In this document: piece by piece, positions 24,881 through 33,097 of the stretch
Layout of the letters: each line of letters starts with the position of its first letter
How positions within the stretch are numbered: the stretch's first letter is position 1
Position numbers and translations under genes: made by a program
Assembly (NCBI GenBank): GCA_031935845.1
Contig: JAJBWA010000026.1
Location: forward strand, 1-64,000
DNA from: UBA9732 sp031935845
Lineage (GTDB): Bacteria > Spirochaetota > Spirochaetia > Sphaerochaetales > Sphaerochaetaceae
Direction: 5' to 3'
DNA length: 64,000 bases
Notes under the pieces: model-generated
Databases searched by the model: none
What the model was told of the DNA's origin: nothing
The model's input: the letters and a program-made list of their open reading frames with translations, nothing else

Positions 24881-27800
24881 TCAGGCCTTGCGGATGCTGA
24901 GCCTGACTCCGAAATCATTCTCGGGCACATCAAGGCCGGCGTTGAACGAAGAAGAAACCGTAAGGGTCTCCGATTCGATCATTGACCTGAACTGCTCGAA
25001 TGCGGCCTTGACGTCATCGTCACCGCCGATTTCAAGGATGATTCTGTCGGAAACATCAAAGCCGCTTTCCTTCCTGAGAGTCTGGATGGCGCGGATGATG
25101 TCGCGGGCAAGACCTTCATTCAGAAGGTTCTGGTCGACCTCTGTATCGAAACCGACGGTAAGCTGACCTTCGTTCAGGACCTTGAGGTTCTCCTTCTCCG
25201 TCCTCTGGATCACCAGATCGGATGCAGAGACCTCGACCTTCTGGTCGTCGCCGAAATCAATCTCATGTGACTTGCCTTCCAGGATCTGTGCGATCTTCTC
25301 GGATCTGATCTGCTGGATCTTGGCTGCGACTTCCTTCATGGCCTTTCCGAGCTTGGCTCCCAGGATCTTGAAGTTGGCCTTTGCGCTGTAGTCGACAAGA
25401 TCGGTCTCGTCTGAGTTGATCTCGACTTCCTTGACGTTGAGCTCCTCTGCGATGATATCCGACATATCGGAAAGGATCTTGCGGTCCTCATCGTCACGGT
25501 CCACAAGGAAGAGCTTCTTCAGCGGCTGCCTTGTCTTGAGGTTGTATGCACTTCTGAGGGATCTTCCCATCACGATTGCGTGCATGGTGAGGTCCATCAT
25601 CTTCTCAAGGGCATAATCCCTGTGCTTCTTCTCGTAGACGGGATAATCGCAGAGATGCACGCTCTCGGGGTCTGTCGGCCTGCGTAGGTTCTGGTATATC
25701 TCCTCGCAGATGAACGGGATGACCGGACAGGCAAGCTTGATGAATGTCATAAGCACCTTGTAAAGGGTGTTGTATGCCATCTTCTTGTCGCCGTCGTTCT
25801 CGCTCTTCCAGAATCTCCTTCTGCTGCGGCGGATGTACCAGTTGTTCAGCTTGTCCATGAAGGCCAGCAGGTATCCGCAGGCTCTCTGGATGTCGTAGTT
25901 GCCAAGGGCGTCATCCATGTTGGCCGTCAGCTCTTCCGTTACGGAAATCATCCAGCGGTCAAGAGGATTGGTCAGCTTCTCGTACGGAGTGTCGTCCGGC
26001 TCGTATTTGTCCAGGTTTGCATATGTCACGAAGAAGGAATAGGAGTTCCACAGAGGCAGGATAAGGCTCTTGAGAACATCCTTGACCATCTGGTCCGAGA
26101 ACTTGACGTCATCGGCATGGACTGCAGCACTGTTCATGAGTGCAAAACGCAGTGAATCAGCACCGAACTTGTTGACCAGGATCATCGGGTCGGTGAAGTT
26201 GCCCTTGCTCTTGGACATCTTCTCTCCGTCTTCTGCAAGGATGATTCCGTTGGTGACGTTATGCAGGAACGCGGGCTTGTCGAACAGGGCCGTAGCCATG
26301 ATGGTCAGCGTGTAGAACCATCCGCGGGTCTGGTCAAGACCTTCGGAGATGAAGTCGGCCGGGAATGTCTTGGCAAAACGCTCCTTGTTCTCGAACGGAT
26401 AATGAAGCTGGCCGTAAGGCATGCTTCCGCTCTCGAACCAGCAGTCCAGTACATCGGGCACCCTTCTCATGGTTCCCTTTCCGTCGGGACTGGGCCATGT
26501 CAGGTTGTCGACATAGTGCTTGTGCAGGTCGGTGACCTTCTGTCCGCACTTCTTCTCGAGCTCCTCGATGGAGCCGATTACCTCTACGTAATCCGAGCCG
26601 TCGCACTGCCACACGGGAATCGGGTTGCCCCAGAAGCGGTTTCTGGAGATTGCCCAGTCACGGGCACCCTCGAGCCACTTCCCGAAACGTCCGTCCCTGA
26701 GGTGTTCGGGAACCCAGACGACCTTCTTGTTGTTTGCAACCATCTTGTCCTTGATTGCAGTGACCTTGACGAACCAGCAGTCCATGGCCCTGTAGATCAG
26801 GGGAGTTCCGGTTCTCCAGCAGAACGGATAGCTGTGAAGGTAATTCTCCCTCTTGACCAGCTTTCCCTCGTCCCTGAGTCTCTGGATGATTGGCTTGTCC
26901 GCATCCTTGACGAACAGACCTTCGTAATCCTTTACCTCGGAAGTGAACTTGCACTCGTCGTCAATGGGGCAGATTACGGGAATACCGGTGCCCTTGAGGA
27001 CGTTGTAGTCATCCTCACCGAAACCGGGAGCCGTATGGACGATTCCGCATCCGTCTTCTGTTGTGACATAGTCACCCAGAACGGTCACGAAAGCACCCTT
27101 GTCGTAGAGATCTGCAAAGTAGTCGAACAGCGGGTAGTAGCGCATTCCGGCCAGTTCCCTGCCCTTGTACTCCTCCAGGATCTCGTAAGCGCTCTCGTCC
27201 TTGTAGTAGGAACCGAGCCTTGACTTGCCCAGGATGTACTTGTCGCCACTTTCTTTGTCCAGGATCTTCACGTAATCGATATCCGGACCCATGGCCAGAG
27301 CAAGGTTGGAAGGAAGCGTCCACGGAGTCGTTGTCCATGCCAGGAAATAGGTATCCTCAGTTCCCCTGACCTTGAATCTGACGGTGATGGCGGGATCGGT
27401 GACGTCCTTGTAACCGCCCAAGTTCACCTCCATGTTCGAAAGCGGGCATCCGAGACCGGGGCTGTACGGAAGGATGTTGTATCCCTTGTAGATGAGTCCC
27501 TTGTCATAGAGTGACTTGAACACCCACCAGATGCTCTCCATGAAGTTGATGTCCATGGTCTTGTAGCCGTGTCTGAAGTCGACCCAGCGTCCCATGCGGT
27601 TGATGGTGTTCTCCCAGTCGCTGGTGAAGCGAAGGACTATTGAGCGGCACTCCTCGTTGTACTTGGCAACGCCGTACTCGTTGATTTCCCTTGCGCTGGA
27701 GATTCCGAGCTTCTTCTTCATCTCGTTCTCCACCGGAAGTCCGTGGCAGTCCCATCCCCAGTTCCTGTAGACCCTCTTTCCCTTCATGGTCTGGTATCTG

Positions 27801-28006
27801 GGAATGATGTCCTTGATGGTACCCGGGACAAGGTGTCCGTAATGGGGATGACCTGTGGCGAACGGAGGTCCGTCATAGAATGAGAATTCGTTGTCCGCCG
27901 GACGGGATTCTATCGATTTCCTGAAAACATCGTTTTTCTTCCAGAACTCAAGGATGCTCTCCTCCATCTTGGGGAAGTCCTGCCTTGGATCTACGCTTTT
28001 GAACAT
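24881..28006 (-). CDS. ileS: Isoleucine--tRNA ligase, eukaryote-like type
   Basis: 1041 residues, class Ia. The HIGH-type motif is in GHPHYGHLVPG (about 53-63), the KMSKS motif in GEKMSKSKGNF (about 604). A large CP1 editing domain lies between them and an anticodon-binding domain follows. The N-terminus (MEESILEFWKKNDVF, YDGPPFATG) and the C-terminal extension match the eukaryote-like branch, not the E. coli type with its C-terminal zinc knuckle. That branch is known from spirochaetes and from mupirocin-insensitive enzymes. The ATG at 28006 has a GGAG site and its own promoter. Confidence 0.95.
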   Translation of the reverse strand: MFKSVDPRQDFPKMEESILEFWKKNDVFRKSIESRPADNEFSFYDGPPFATGHPHYGHLVPGTIKDIIPRYQTMKGKRVYRNWGWDCHGLPVENEMKKKLGISSAREINEYGVAKYNEECRSIVLRFTSDWENTINRMGRWVDFRHGYKTMDINFMESIWWVFKSLYDKGLIYKGYNILPYSPGLGCPLSNMEVNLGGYKDVTDPAITVRFKVRGTEDTYFLAWTTTPWTLPSNLALAMGPDIDYVKILDKESGDKYILGKSRLGSYYKDESAYEILEEYKGRELAGMRYYPLFDYFADLYDKGAFVTVLGDYVTTEDGCGIVHTAPGFGEDDYNVLKGTGIPVICPIDDECKFTSEVKDYEGLFVKDADKPIIQRLRDEGKLVKRENYLHSYPFCWRTGTPLIYRAMDCWFVKVTAIKDKMVANNKKVVWVPEHLRDGRFGKWLEGARDWAISRNRFWGNPIPVWQCDGSDYVEVIGSIEELEKKCGQKVTDLHKHYVDNLTWPSPDGKGTMRRVPDVLDCWFESGSMPYGQLHYPFENKERFAKTFPADFISEGLDQTRGWFYTLTIMATALFDKPAFLHNVTNGIILAEDGEKMSKSKGNFTDPMILVNKFGADSLRFALMNSAAVHADDVKFSDQMVKDVLKSLILPLWNSYSFFVTYANLDKYEPDDTPYEKLTNPLDRWMISVTEELTANMDDALGNYDIQRACGYLLAFMDKLNNWYIRRSRRRFWKSENDGDKKMAYNTLYKVLMTFIKLACPVIPFICEEIYQNLRRPTDPESVHLCDYPVYEKKHRDYALEKMMDLTMHAIVMGRSLRSAYNLKTRQPLKKLFLVDRDDEDRKILSDMSDIIAEELNVKEVEINSDETDLVDYSAKANFKILGAKLGKAMKEVAAKIQQIRSEKIAQILEGKSHEIDFGDDQKVEVSASDLVIQRTEKENLKVLNEGQLTVGFDTEVDQNLLNEGLARDIIRAIQTLRKESGFDVSDRIILEIGGDDDVKAAFEQFRSMIESETLTVSSSFNAGLDVPENDFGVRLSIRKA

Positions 28007-28021
28007 ATTCGTACTCCAGAT

Positions 28022-28050
28022 ATATTATTTCTTGAAATATAACGTGCTAA
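28022..28050 (-). promoter_or_regulatory. Promoter for ileS
   Basis: Minus-strand TTAGCA (28050..28045), a 17 bp spacer and TAATAT (28027..28022). The leader is about 9-10 nt long and contains GGAG. Confidence 0.45.
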
Positions 28051-28060
28051 CTATAATACT

Positions 28061-28089
28061 TTTCAGAGATAGCCTCAAGGTGCTAGACT
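28061..28089 (+). promoter_or_regulatory. Candidate leaderless promoter for cca
   Basis: Weak -35 TTTCAG (28061-28066), a 17 bp spacer and TAGACT (28084-28089). The GTG at 28096 follows after six bases. TAA at 28090 is in frame, so GTG is the first possible start. A separate TATAAT at 28052-28057 is an alternative -10. Confidence 0.4.
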
Positions 28090-28095
28090 TAAGCG

Positions 28096-29442
28096 GTGAA
28101 GACCTATCCCGTCAGCGACAGAATATCAAGATTCGCCTCAGTGTTCAGGGAAAACGGATTCAGCCTCTACATAGTCGGAGGCGCCGTCCGGGACTGGCTT
28201 CTGGGCATTCCCAACAGCGACTACGATTTCTGCACCGACGCCCTGCCGGAGCAGGTCATGAAGATTTTCCGCAAAGTCATTCCCACAGGAATCAAGCATG
28301 GCACGGTCACGGTTCTTTTCCAGGGTGAAAGCTACGAGGTCACTACATTCAGGACAGAAGGTGCCTACTCCGACCGCAGGCATCCGGACAGCGTCACGTT
28401 CGTCAGCAGCCTTGAAGAAGACCTCTCACGCCGCGACTTCACCGTAAACGCCTTTGCCGCGGACTGCTCGGACGGCAGGATAATCGACCTCTTCGACGGA
28501 ATGAAGGACCTAAGGGACAATGTCATCCGTGCAATAGGAAATCCCCTTGAGCGGTTCTCCGAAGATGCCCTGAGGATGATGCGACTGGCTCGGTTCTGTT
28601 CAAAACTGGGATTCTTTGCAGATCCTGCCACACAGCAGGCAGCGCTTCAGCTTCATGACACCATCTCCGATGTATCTCAGGAAAGGATATTCGACGAACT
28701 ATCAAAGATCCTCATGACCAAGGTTCCGACTGTGGGACTGAGGATGCTTGAGACAACCGGAATCCTAGAGAAGATCCTTCCGGAACTGTATGCCTGCAAG
28801 GCAATCGAACAGACCAAAGTAGGCGCCACGAACGTTCTCGAGCACATCTACAACACGGTGGATGCCGCAGCTTCATGGAACTACTGCTTCACGGTACGTC
28901 TGGCTGCCCTGCTCCATGACATTGCCAAGCCCCGGACCATGAGCATAAATACTTACGGCATAATGCGTTTCCACGGCCATGACGTAAAGTCTGCCGAGAT
29001 GGCACGCACGGTCATGAGAAGGCTCAAGTGCTCCAATCAGATGACCGATGACGTGTGCATCCTGATTGCCAACCACATGGTCAAATACCGCAGCGACTGG
29101 ACTGACGGAGCCGTCAAGCGCTTCATCAGGCGTGTGGGAAAAGACAACATCAACAACCTCTTCGAGCTCCAGTGGTGCGACCAGATTGCGTCCGAAGGCA
29201 AGAGCAAGGTCGACGAGTATGACGAGTTCATTTCACGCATCAAGGAACTTGAGAACCAGCCCATGAGCATCAGGGATCTGGATATAACCGGAGACGATCT
29301 TGCAGCTGCCGGAATCCCGAAATCCAAGGTCATGGGAGACATCCTGAATCAGCTTCTGGAGATGGTCATAGACTATCCCACGCTCAATACCAAAGAGACA
29401 TTGCTGAATCAGGCAATTATTTTATACGAAAAGAATAAATAA
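28096..29442 (+). CDS. cca: CCA tRNA nucleotidyltransferase with HD domain
   Basis: 448 residues. The head has IVGGAVRDWLLG (about 25), the catalytic DYD in NSDYDFCTDA, RRDFTVNAFA and EDALRMMRLARF. A neck and body are followed by an HD domain (LLHDIAKPRT near 275 and later His residues). It adds or repairs the 3' CCA of tRNAs; the HD domain usually gives phosphatase or phosphodiesterase activity. The GTG start is forced by an in-frame TAA one codon upstream. It ends three bases from the convergent rnc. Confidence 0.9.
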   Translation: MKTYPVSDRISRFASVFRENGFSLYIVGGAVRDWLLGIPNSDYDFCTDALPEQVMKIFRKVIPTGIKHGTVTVLFQGESYEVTTFRTEGAYSDRRHPDSVTFVSSLEEDLSRRDFTVNAFAADCSDGRIIDLFDGMKDLRDNVIRAIGNPLERFSEDALRMMRLARFCSKLGFFADPATQQAALQLHDTISDVSQERIFDELSKILMTKVPTVGLRMLETTGILEKILPELYACKAIEQTKVGATNVLEHIYNTVDAAASWNYCFTVRLAALLHDIAKPRTMSINTYGIMRFHGHDVKSAEMARTVMRRLKCSNQMTDDVCILIANHMVKYRSDWTDGAVKRFIRRVGKDNINNLFELQWCDQIASEGKSKVDEYDEFISRIKELENQPMSIRDLDITGDDLAAAGIPKSKVMGDILNQLLEMVIDYPTLNTKETLLNQAIILYEKNK

Positions 29443-29445
29443 GGC

Positions 29446-30186
29446 TCAGAACGCCACACCCAGCTGCTCCAGGGCAAGCTTGGCCACGTTCTGTTCCGCG
29501 TCTTTCTTGTTGTGGCCCTCGGCCGGGCCGTAGGTCTTTCCCTGGATGTTGACGCAATAGCTGAAGACCTGATCATGCTCCGGTCCTCTGGAACCGACAA
29601 GTGAATATGTCGGGACTTTCTTGTACCTCTTCTGGATATACTCCTGAAGCATGGTCTTGTAGTCCTTGCGGTAATGGTTTCCTATGACTTTCTCAATTAT
29701 CGGAACAATCTCGCGGAGTACGAATGCCTTTGCAGCCTCAAAGCCCTTGTCCAGGAAGATTGCTGCAATCAGAGCCTCGGTGCAGTCTGCAAGAATGGCC
29801 TTCTTCATCCTTCCGCCTGAAAGCTCCTCGCCCCTTCCCATGACCAGCAGCTTGTCCAGGCCCAGTCCGGTGGCTACTTCGAACAGGGCGTCTTCGCTGA
29901 CCACAAGGCTTCTGACACGGGTGCATTCGCCCTCGTCTCCCTTCAGATTACCGTACAGCCATTCGGATACTACGACGGATAGTACGCTGTCACCCAGGAA
30001 CTCAAGGCGCTCATTGTCGGATATACCGCGCTGACGCACCTCATTGGCAAACGAGGAATGGATGAATGCGTTGTCCAGTAAAGAGATATCTGAGAATTCA
30101 AGACCGTTTGCGGCCTGAAAAAACGAAAGCTCCCTCTTTCTGTCTTCAGAAAGAAAAGGAGCTCCTTTGGACTTCAGATCAGACAT
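29446..30186 (-). CDS. rnc: Ribonuclease III
   Basis: 246 residues. The signature NERLEFLGDSVLS lies at about 52. The second metal site, DCTEALIAAIFLD, is near 130. A C-terminal dsRNA-binding domain starts near 170 (YKTMLQEYIQKR) and ends in KKDAEQNVAKLALEQLG. It processes rRNA precursors and structured mRNAs. It is third in the rpmF-acpP-rnc unit and starts 4 bases after the acpP stop. A natural candidate target is the hairpin between rpsO and pnp in this window. Confidence 0.95.
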   Translation of the reverse strand: MSDLKSKGAPFLSEDRKRELSFFQAANGLEFSDISLLDNAFIHSSFANEVRQRGISDNERLEFLGDSVLSVVVSEWLYGNLKGDEGECTRVRSLVVSEDALFEVATGLGLDKLLVMGRGEELSGGRMKKAILADCTEALIAAIFLDKGFEAAKAFVLREIVPIIEKVIGNHYRKDYKTMLQEYIQKRYKKVPTYSLVGSRGPEHDQVFSYCVNIQGKTYGPAEGHNKKDAEQNVAKLALEQLGVAF

Positions 30187-30189
30187 AAA

Positions 30190-30429
30190 TCAGAGAAGAC
30201 TTGCCAGATAATCAACTGCCTCGCCGACTGTCTCGAATGTCCTGCCCTTCTCATCAGGAATGGTGATGTCGAATTCCTCTTCAAATCCGCTGACTAGATC
30301 AAGGATATCCATGCTGTCAGCCTTGAGGTCGTTCACAAATGATGACTCTCTGGTGATGGTATCCTCATCAACAGCGAGCTTGTCGGCGATGATTGCCTTA
30401 ACCTTGTTGAAAACTTCAGTATTTGTCAT
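30190..30429 (-). CDS. acpP: Acyl carrier protein
   Basis: 79 residues from the ATG at 30429. The phosphopantetheine Ser lies in LKADSMDILDL (about Ser 37), a variant of the usual DSLD. The acidic helix FEEEFDITIPDE is typical. It carries growing acyl chains in fatty acid synthesis. Its ribosome site (GAGGAG) is formed by the last codons of rpmF, so translation is coupled; the start at 30438 in the same frame is less likely. Confidence 0.93.
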   Translation of the reverse strand: MTNTEVFNKVKAIIADKLAVDEDTITRESSFVNDLKADSMDILDLVSGFEEEFDITIPDEKGRTFETVGEAVDYLASLL

Positions 30430-30434
30430 CGAAA

Positions 30435-30617
30435 TCACTCCTCAGGATTGACTACCTGGACTCCCTTGTAATATCCGCACTGGGGGCATACGCGATGCGG
30501 CAGAATCAGCTGACCACACTTGGTGCACTTGCAGAGAGTGGGAGCCTGAAGCTTCATGTTTGCAGCCTTGCGTGATGCGGCTCTGGATTTGGATGTCTTA
30601 TATTTGGGTGTCGCCAT
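30435..30617 (-). CDS. rpmF: Ribosomal protein L32
   Basis: 60 residues. The basic N-terminus KYKTSKSRAASRKAA is followed by a four-Cys zinc ribbon (CTKCG and CPQCG). It is first in the rpmF-acpP-rnc operon, with an AGAGG ribosome site and a promoter 40 bases upstream. The rpmF-acpP pairing links ribosome and fatty acid synthesis, as in many bacteria. Confidence 0.97.
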   Translation of the reverse strand: MATPKYKTSKSRAASRKAANMKLQAPTLCKCTKCGQLILPHRVCPQCGYYKGVQVVNPEE

Positions 30618-30658
30618 ACTATTACCTCTGTATAACCAATAAATTAAACAACATTGTG

Positions 30659-30687
30659 AGAATATATAAAATATTGATTTAAGTCAA
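30659..30687 (-). promoter_or_regulatory. Promoter of rpmF-acpP-rnc with a 16 bp palindrome over the -35
   Basis: Minus-strand TTGACT (30687..30682), a 17 bp spacer and TATTCT (30664..30659). The sequence ATTGATTTAAGTCAAT (plus strand, 30673-30688) is a dyad with 7 of 8 pairs matching and covers the -35. It may be an operator; a weak coaD terminator is the alternative. Confidence 0.5.
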
Positions 30688-30690
30688 TGC

Positions 30691-31179
30691 TTATGCGTGT
30701 TCCAGCTTGGCTTTGACTCTCTTCTGGACCAGTTCAGGCACCATTTTGGAGATATCTGCACCGAAAACGGCCATCTCCTTGATGCTGGAGCTCCTGATAA
30801 GGAAATACTTGGGATCCGTAGGGATGAAAAGCACCTCCAGATTCGGACACATCTGCTTGTATGTCATGGCAAGTTCGAACTCGTATCCGAAGTCGTTCAT
30901 GGCCCTTACGCCGCGGATCACGACACCGCAGTCATGCACCTTGGCAAAATCAACGACAAGTCCGCTCCAGATGCACACCTCGATGTTGCCGTAACCTGAA
31001 AGCAGCTCCTCAAGCATCTTCTTGCGCTCCTCGGCCGAGAAGAGCGTTTTCTTTGCTATGTTGTCTGCTATGACCACGAACAGCCTGTCATACAGCAGTG
31101 CTGATCTTTCGATTATGTCCATGTGTCCGACTGTCGGCGGATCGAATGATCCCGGAAGCATTGCCCACTTGGTGTTCAT
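30691..31179 (-). CDS. coaD: Phosphopantetheine adenylyltransferase
   Basis: 162 residues, normal family length. The nucleotidyltransferase motif GSFDPPTVGH lies at about 10-19, and the C-terminal ATP site is RSSSIKEMA near 129. It converts 4'-phosphopantetheine to dephospho-CoA, the fourth step of CoA synthesis. CoA supplies the prosthetic group of the ACP encoded just downstream. The ATG overlaps the stop of the preceding gene (ATGA). Confidence 0.96.
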   Translation of the reverse strand: MNTKWAMLPGSFDPPTVGHMDIIERSALLYDRLFVVIADNIAKKTLFSAEERKKMLEELLSGYGNIEVCIWSGLVVDFAKVHDCGVVIRGVRAMNDFGYEFELAMTYKQMCPNLEVLFIPTDPKYFLIRSSSIKEMAVFGADISKMVPELVQKRVKAKLEHA

Positions 31180-31583
31180 TCCTTTGATCCCTCCACATAT
31201 TTCTTTGCGCTGTCGAAACTTTCCTTGGACTCGTACGGGATGCGGGTCTTGACCACATAGTGCCCATCCCCGTCCTTCGTGAAGACGGCGAAGTTCCCGT
31301 GTCCGGAATAGGAGATGTACTCCCCTTCCTTGACGTCCTCCTGTTTCCTGAGCTTCTCGATGACGCAGTCGAAGTGGCTGAATCCGCCGTCTGCCTCACT
31401 TATGGCTTCGGCTATGAACTCAATGGGTTTTCCGCAGATCCTGCACTCCGGCCTGGGTTCGTTGACCTGAGGCACGGCTACATCCTCGAACGTCATGTGC
31501 TTTCTGTCAGGCTGTGCCTTCTGGATCTGGTCATTGCCGTTTCCGGGCTTTCTCTTCTTCTTCCTGTTCCTGTCATTACCCAT
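31176..31583 (-). CDS. Small protein with Cys2/His-Cys zinc-site, unknown
   Basis: 135 residues. The N-terminal 30 residues are strongly basic (NDRNRKKKRKPGNGND). A CRICGKPIEF knuckle at about 48-51 is followed by HFDC near 71, together a likely C-x-x-C/H-x-x-C zinc site. The C-terminal half has short strands (YISYSGHGNFAVF). It could bind nucleic acid. It is coupled to both neighbours, overlapping the yraN stop upstream and the coaD start downstream. Function is not known to me. Confidence 0.65.
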   Translation of the reverse strand: MGNDRNRKKKRKPGNGNDQIQKAQPDRKHMTFEDVAVPQVNEPRPECRICGKPIEFIAEAISEADGGFSHFDCVIEKLRKQEDVKEGEYISYSGHGNFAVFTKDGDGHYVVKTRIPYESKESFDSAKKYVEGSKE

Positions 31584-31936
31584 CAGAAATCATCTCCACG
31601 ATAGAAAGTGACATTACCGCCGGTGACGGCCGCAACATCAAAACGGATGCTTTTGTAATGCACCTTATCATCCGATGAAGAAAGGAAATACTCAAGCGTC
31701 TTCCTAAGTCTCATGCGCTTCTGGGGACTGACCATGTACATGATGTCCTCAGACGGCCACCTGCCTGTAAGGCTCTTGACCTCGGTGACGCAGAGTACTC
31801 CCTTGTCCGAGAGTGAAAGGACATCTATCTCTCCGTAGCGGCACCTGTAGTTCCTGGCCAGGATCACATGCCCTTCTCCGGCCAGCTTGTCGGCGACAAG
31901 CTGCTCGCAGATATCCCCTTTTCTCTTGGTCTCCAT
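31583..31936 (-). CDS. YraN/UPF0102 family nuclease-fold protein
   Basis: 117 residues, normal for the family. The restriction-endonuclease-like core is intact: an N-terminal Glu in GDICEQLVADKL, RYGEIDVLSL with the catalytic Asp, and CVTEVKSLTGR with the E-x-K pair. The family is linked to Holliday-junction-type resolvase folds but its role is unclear. It starts 15 bases after the rplS terminator with its own AAGGTGA site. Confidence 0.9.
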   Translation of the reverse strand: METKRKGDICEQLVADKLAGEGHVILARNYRCRYGEIDVLSLSDKGVLCVTEVKSLTGRWPSEDIMYMVSPQKRMRLRKTLEYFLSSSDDKVHYKSIRFDVAAVTGGNVTFYRGDDF

Positions 31937-31948
31937 TATATCACCTTA

Positions 31949-31985
31949 TAAAAAAGACGGATGCACACAGATGTGGCCTCCGTCT
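31949..31985 (-). terminator. Intrinsic terminator after rplS
   Basis: On the minus strand AGACGGA pairs with TCCGTCT across a 17-base loop and is followed by TTTTTTAT. It separates the rpsP-rplS unit from yraN-coaD; read-through is possible. Confidence 0.7.
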
Positions 31986-32007
31986 TCTCATTATCAGAAT
32001 ACTGAAC

Positions 32008-32367
32008 TCAGATTCCCTTGTGTCCGCGGATCTGCTCAGGAACCTTGGCGGCCTTACCGACCTTGTCTCTGAGATAGTAGAGCTTGGCTCTTCTGACACG
32101 ACCGCGTCTGATGACCTCGATCTTCTCCACTCTGGGTGAGTGCAGCGGAAAAATCCTCTCGACACCGACACCGTAGGAAATCTTCCTAACGACGAATGTC
32201 CTTCTGATGCCTGTGTTGTTCTTTGCAATTACAACACCCTCGTAAACCTGGATTCTCTCGGTTGCTCCCTCGACGATCTTGAAGTAAACCTTGACTGTGT
32301 CGCCAACGTGGAAGTTCTCGGCATCCTGCTTCATCTGTTCCTGTTCAATAGCCTTAATCAAGTCCAT
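32008..32367 (-). CDS. rplS: Ribosomal protein L19
   Basis: 119 residues. It has DTVKVYFKIVEG, the family motif RIQVYEGVVIAK, and the basic RRGRVRRAKLYYLR near the C-terminus. L19 sits at the interface of the two subunits. It overlaps trmD by 14 bp and closes the rpsP-khpA-rimM-trmD-rplS order found in most bacteria. Confidence 0.97.
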   Translation of the reverse strand: MDLIKAIEQEQMKQDAENFHVGDTVKVYFKIVEGATERIQVYEGVVIAKNNTGIRRTFVVRKISYGVGVERIFPLHSPRVEKIEVIRRGRVRRAKLYYLRDKVGKAAKVPEQIRGHKGI

Positions 32368-33097
32368 TCTGTAACCCCTTGGTCAATTTGATTTCTTTTA
32401 ATATCTTGCCGGCCTCGTCATCAAGTGACGCATTCTCCAGCAGGTCAGGCCTGTTCGACAAAGTCTTTTCAAGCCTTTTGCGCAGCCTCCACTTCTCTAT
32501 GTTGGCATGATGGCCTGACAATAATATATCAGGAACCGACATTCCGCAATAGGTCTCCGGTCTGGTGTACTGTGGGTATTCCAGAAGCGGACCGGTGAAG
32601 CTCTCCTCATCGAGTGAGGAATCCGTGATAACTCCGTCTATCAGCCTGTAGACGGCATCTATTATCACCAGGGTGGCTACTTCCCCTGAGGAAATAACGT
32701 AATCACCTATGCATATCTCGTCATCGACATAACGATCGATTATCCGCTGGTCGATACCTTCGTAATGACCGCAGATGAAGACCAGCTCAGGATCCCGGCT
32801 CAGTTGCCTGGCATAGTCCTGTGTCAGCCGTTTTCCCGATGGGGATGCGTAGACGACACGCTTGTTCATGGCATCAATGCGATCTAGAGCTTTGAAGAGC
32901 GGTTCGGGTTTGATGACCATGCCCGCACCCCCGCCAAAGGGTGAATCGTCACACTTGTGGTGCTTGTCCTCCGCGTACTGTCTCCAGTCAACGATATTGT
33001 AGGAGACAAGTCCGGACTTGACAGCCCGCGCCATGATCGAATTCGTGAAAAAGCCGCTTACCATCTCGGGAAAGAGCGTGAGAATATCTATATTCAA
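32354..33097 (-). CDS. trmD: tRNA (guanine37-N1)-methyltransferase
   Basis: 247 residues. The SPOUT knot motifs are present: FICGHYEGIDQR (about 112), CIGDYVISSGE (about 132) and the substrate segment FTGPLLEYPQYTRP. PFGGGAGMVIKPEP is near 53. It methylates G37 in tRNAs with a G at 36-37 and prevents +1 frameshifts. Its ATG overlaps the rimM stop (ATGA). Confidence 0.97.
   Translation of the reverse strand: MNIDILTLFPEMVSGFFTNSIMARAVKSGLVSYNIVDWRQYAEDKHHKCDDSPFGGGAGMVIKPEPLFKALDRIDAMNKRVVYASPSGKRLTQDYARQLSRDPELVFICGHYEGIDQRIIDRYVDDEICIGDYVISSGEVATLVIIDAVYRLIDGVITDSSLDEESFTGPLLEYPQYTRPETYCGMSVPDILLSGHHANIEKWRLRKRLEKTLSNRPDLLENASLDDEAGKILKEIKLTKGLQNGLD

Noticed and set aside
28007..28095. A tRNA gene near cca/ileS
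   Set aside because: The 89-base gap has no cloverleaf or T-loop consensus; it is an A+T-rich divergent promoter region. No tRNA was seen anywhere in the window.
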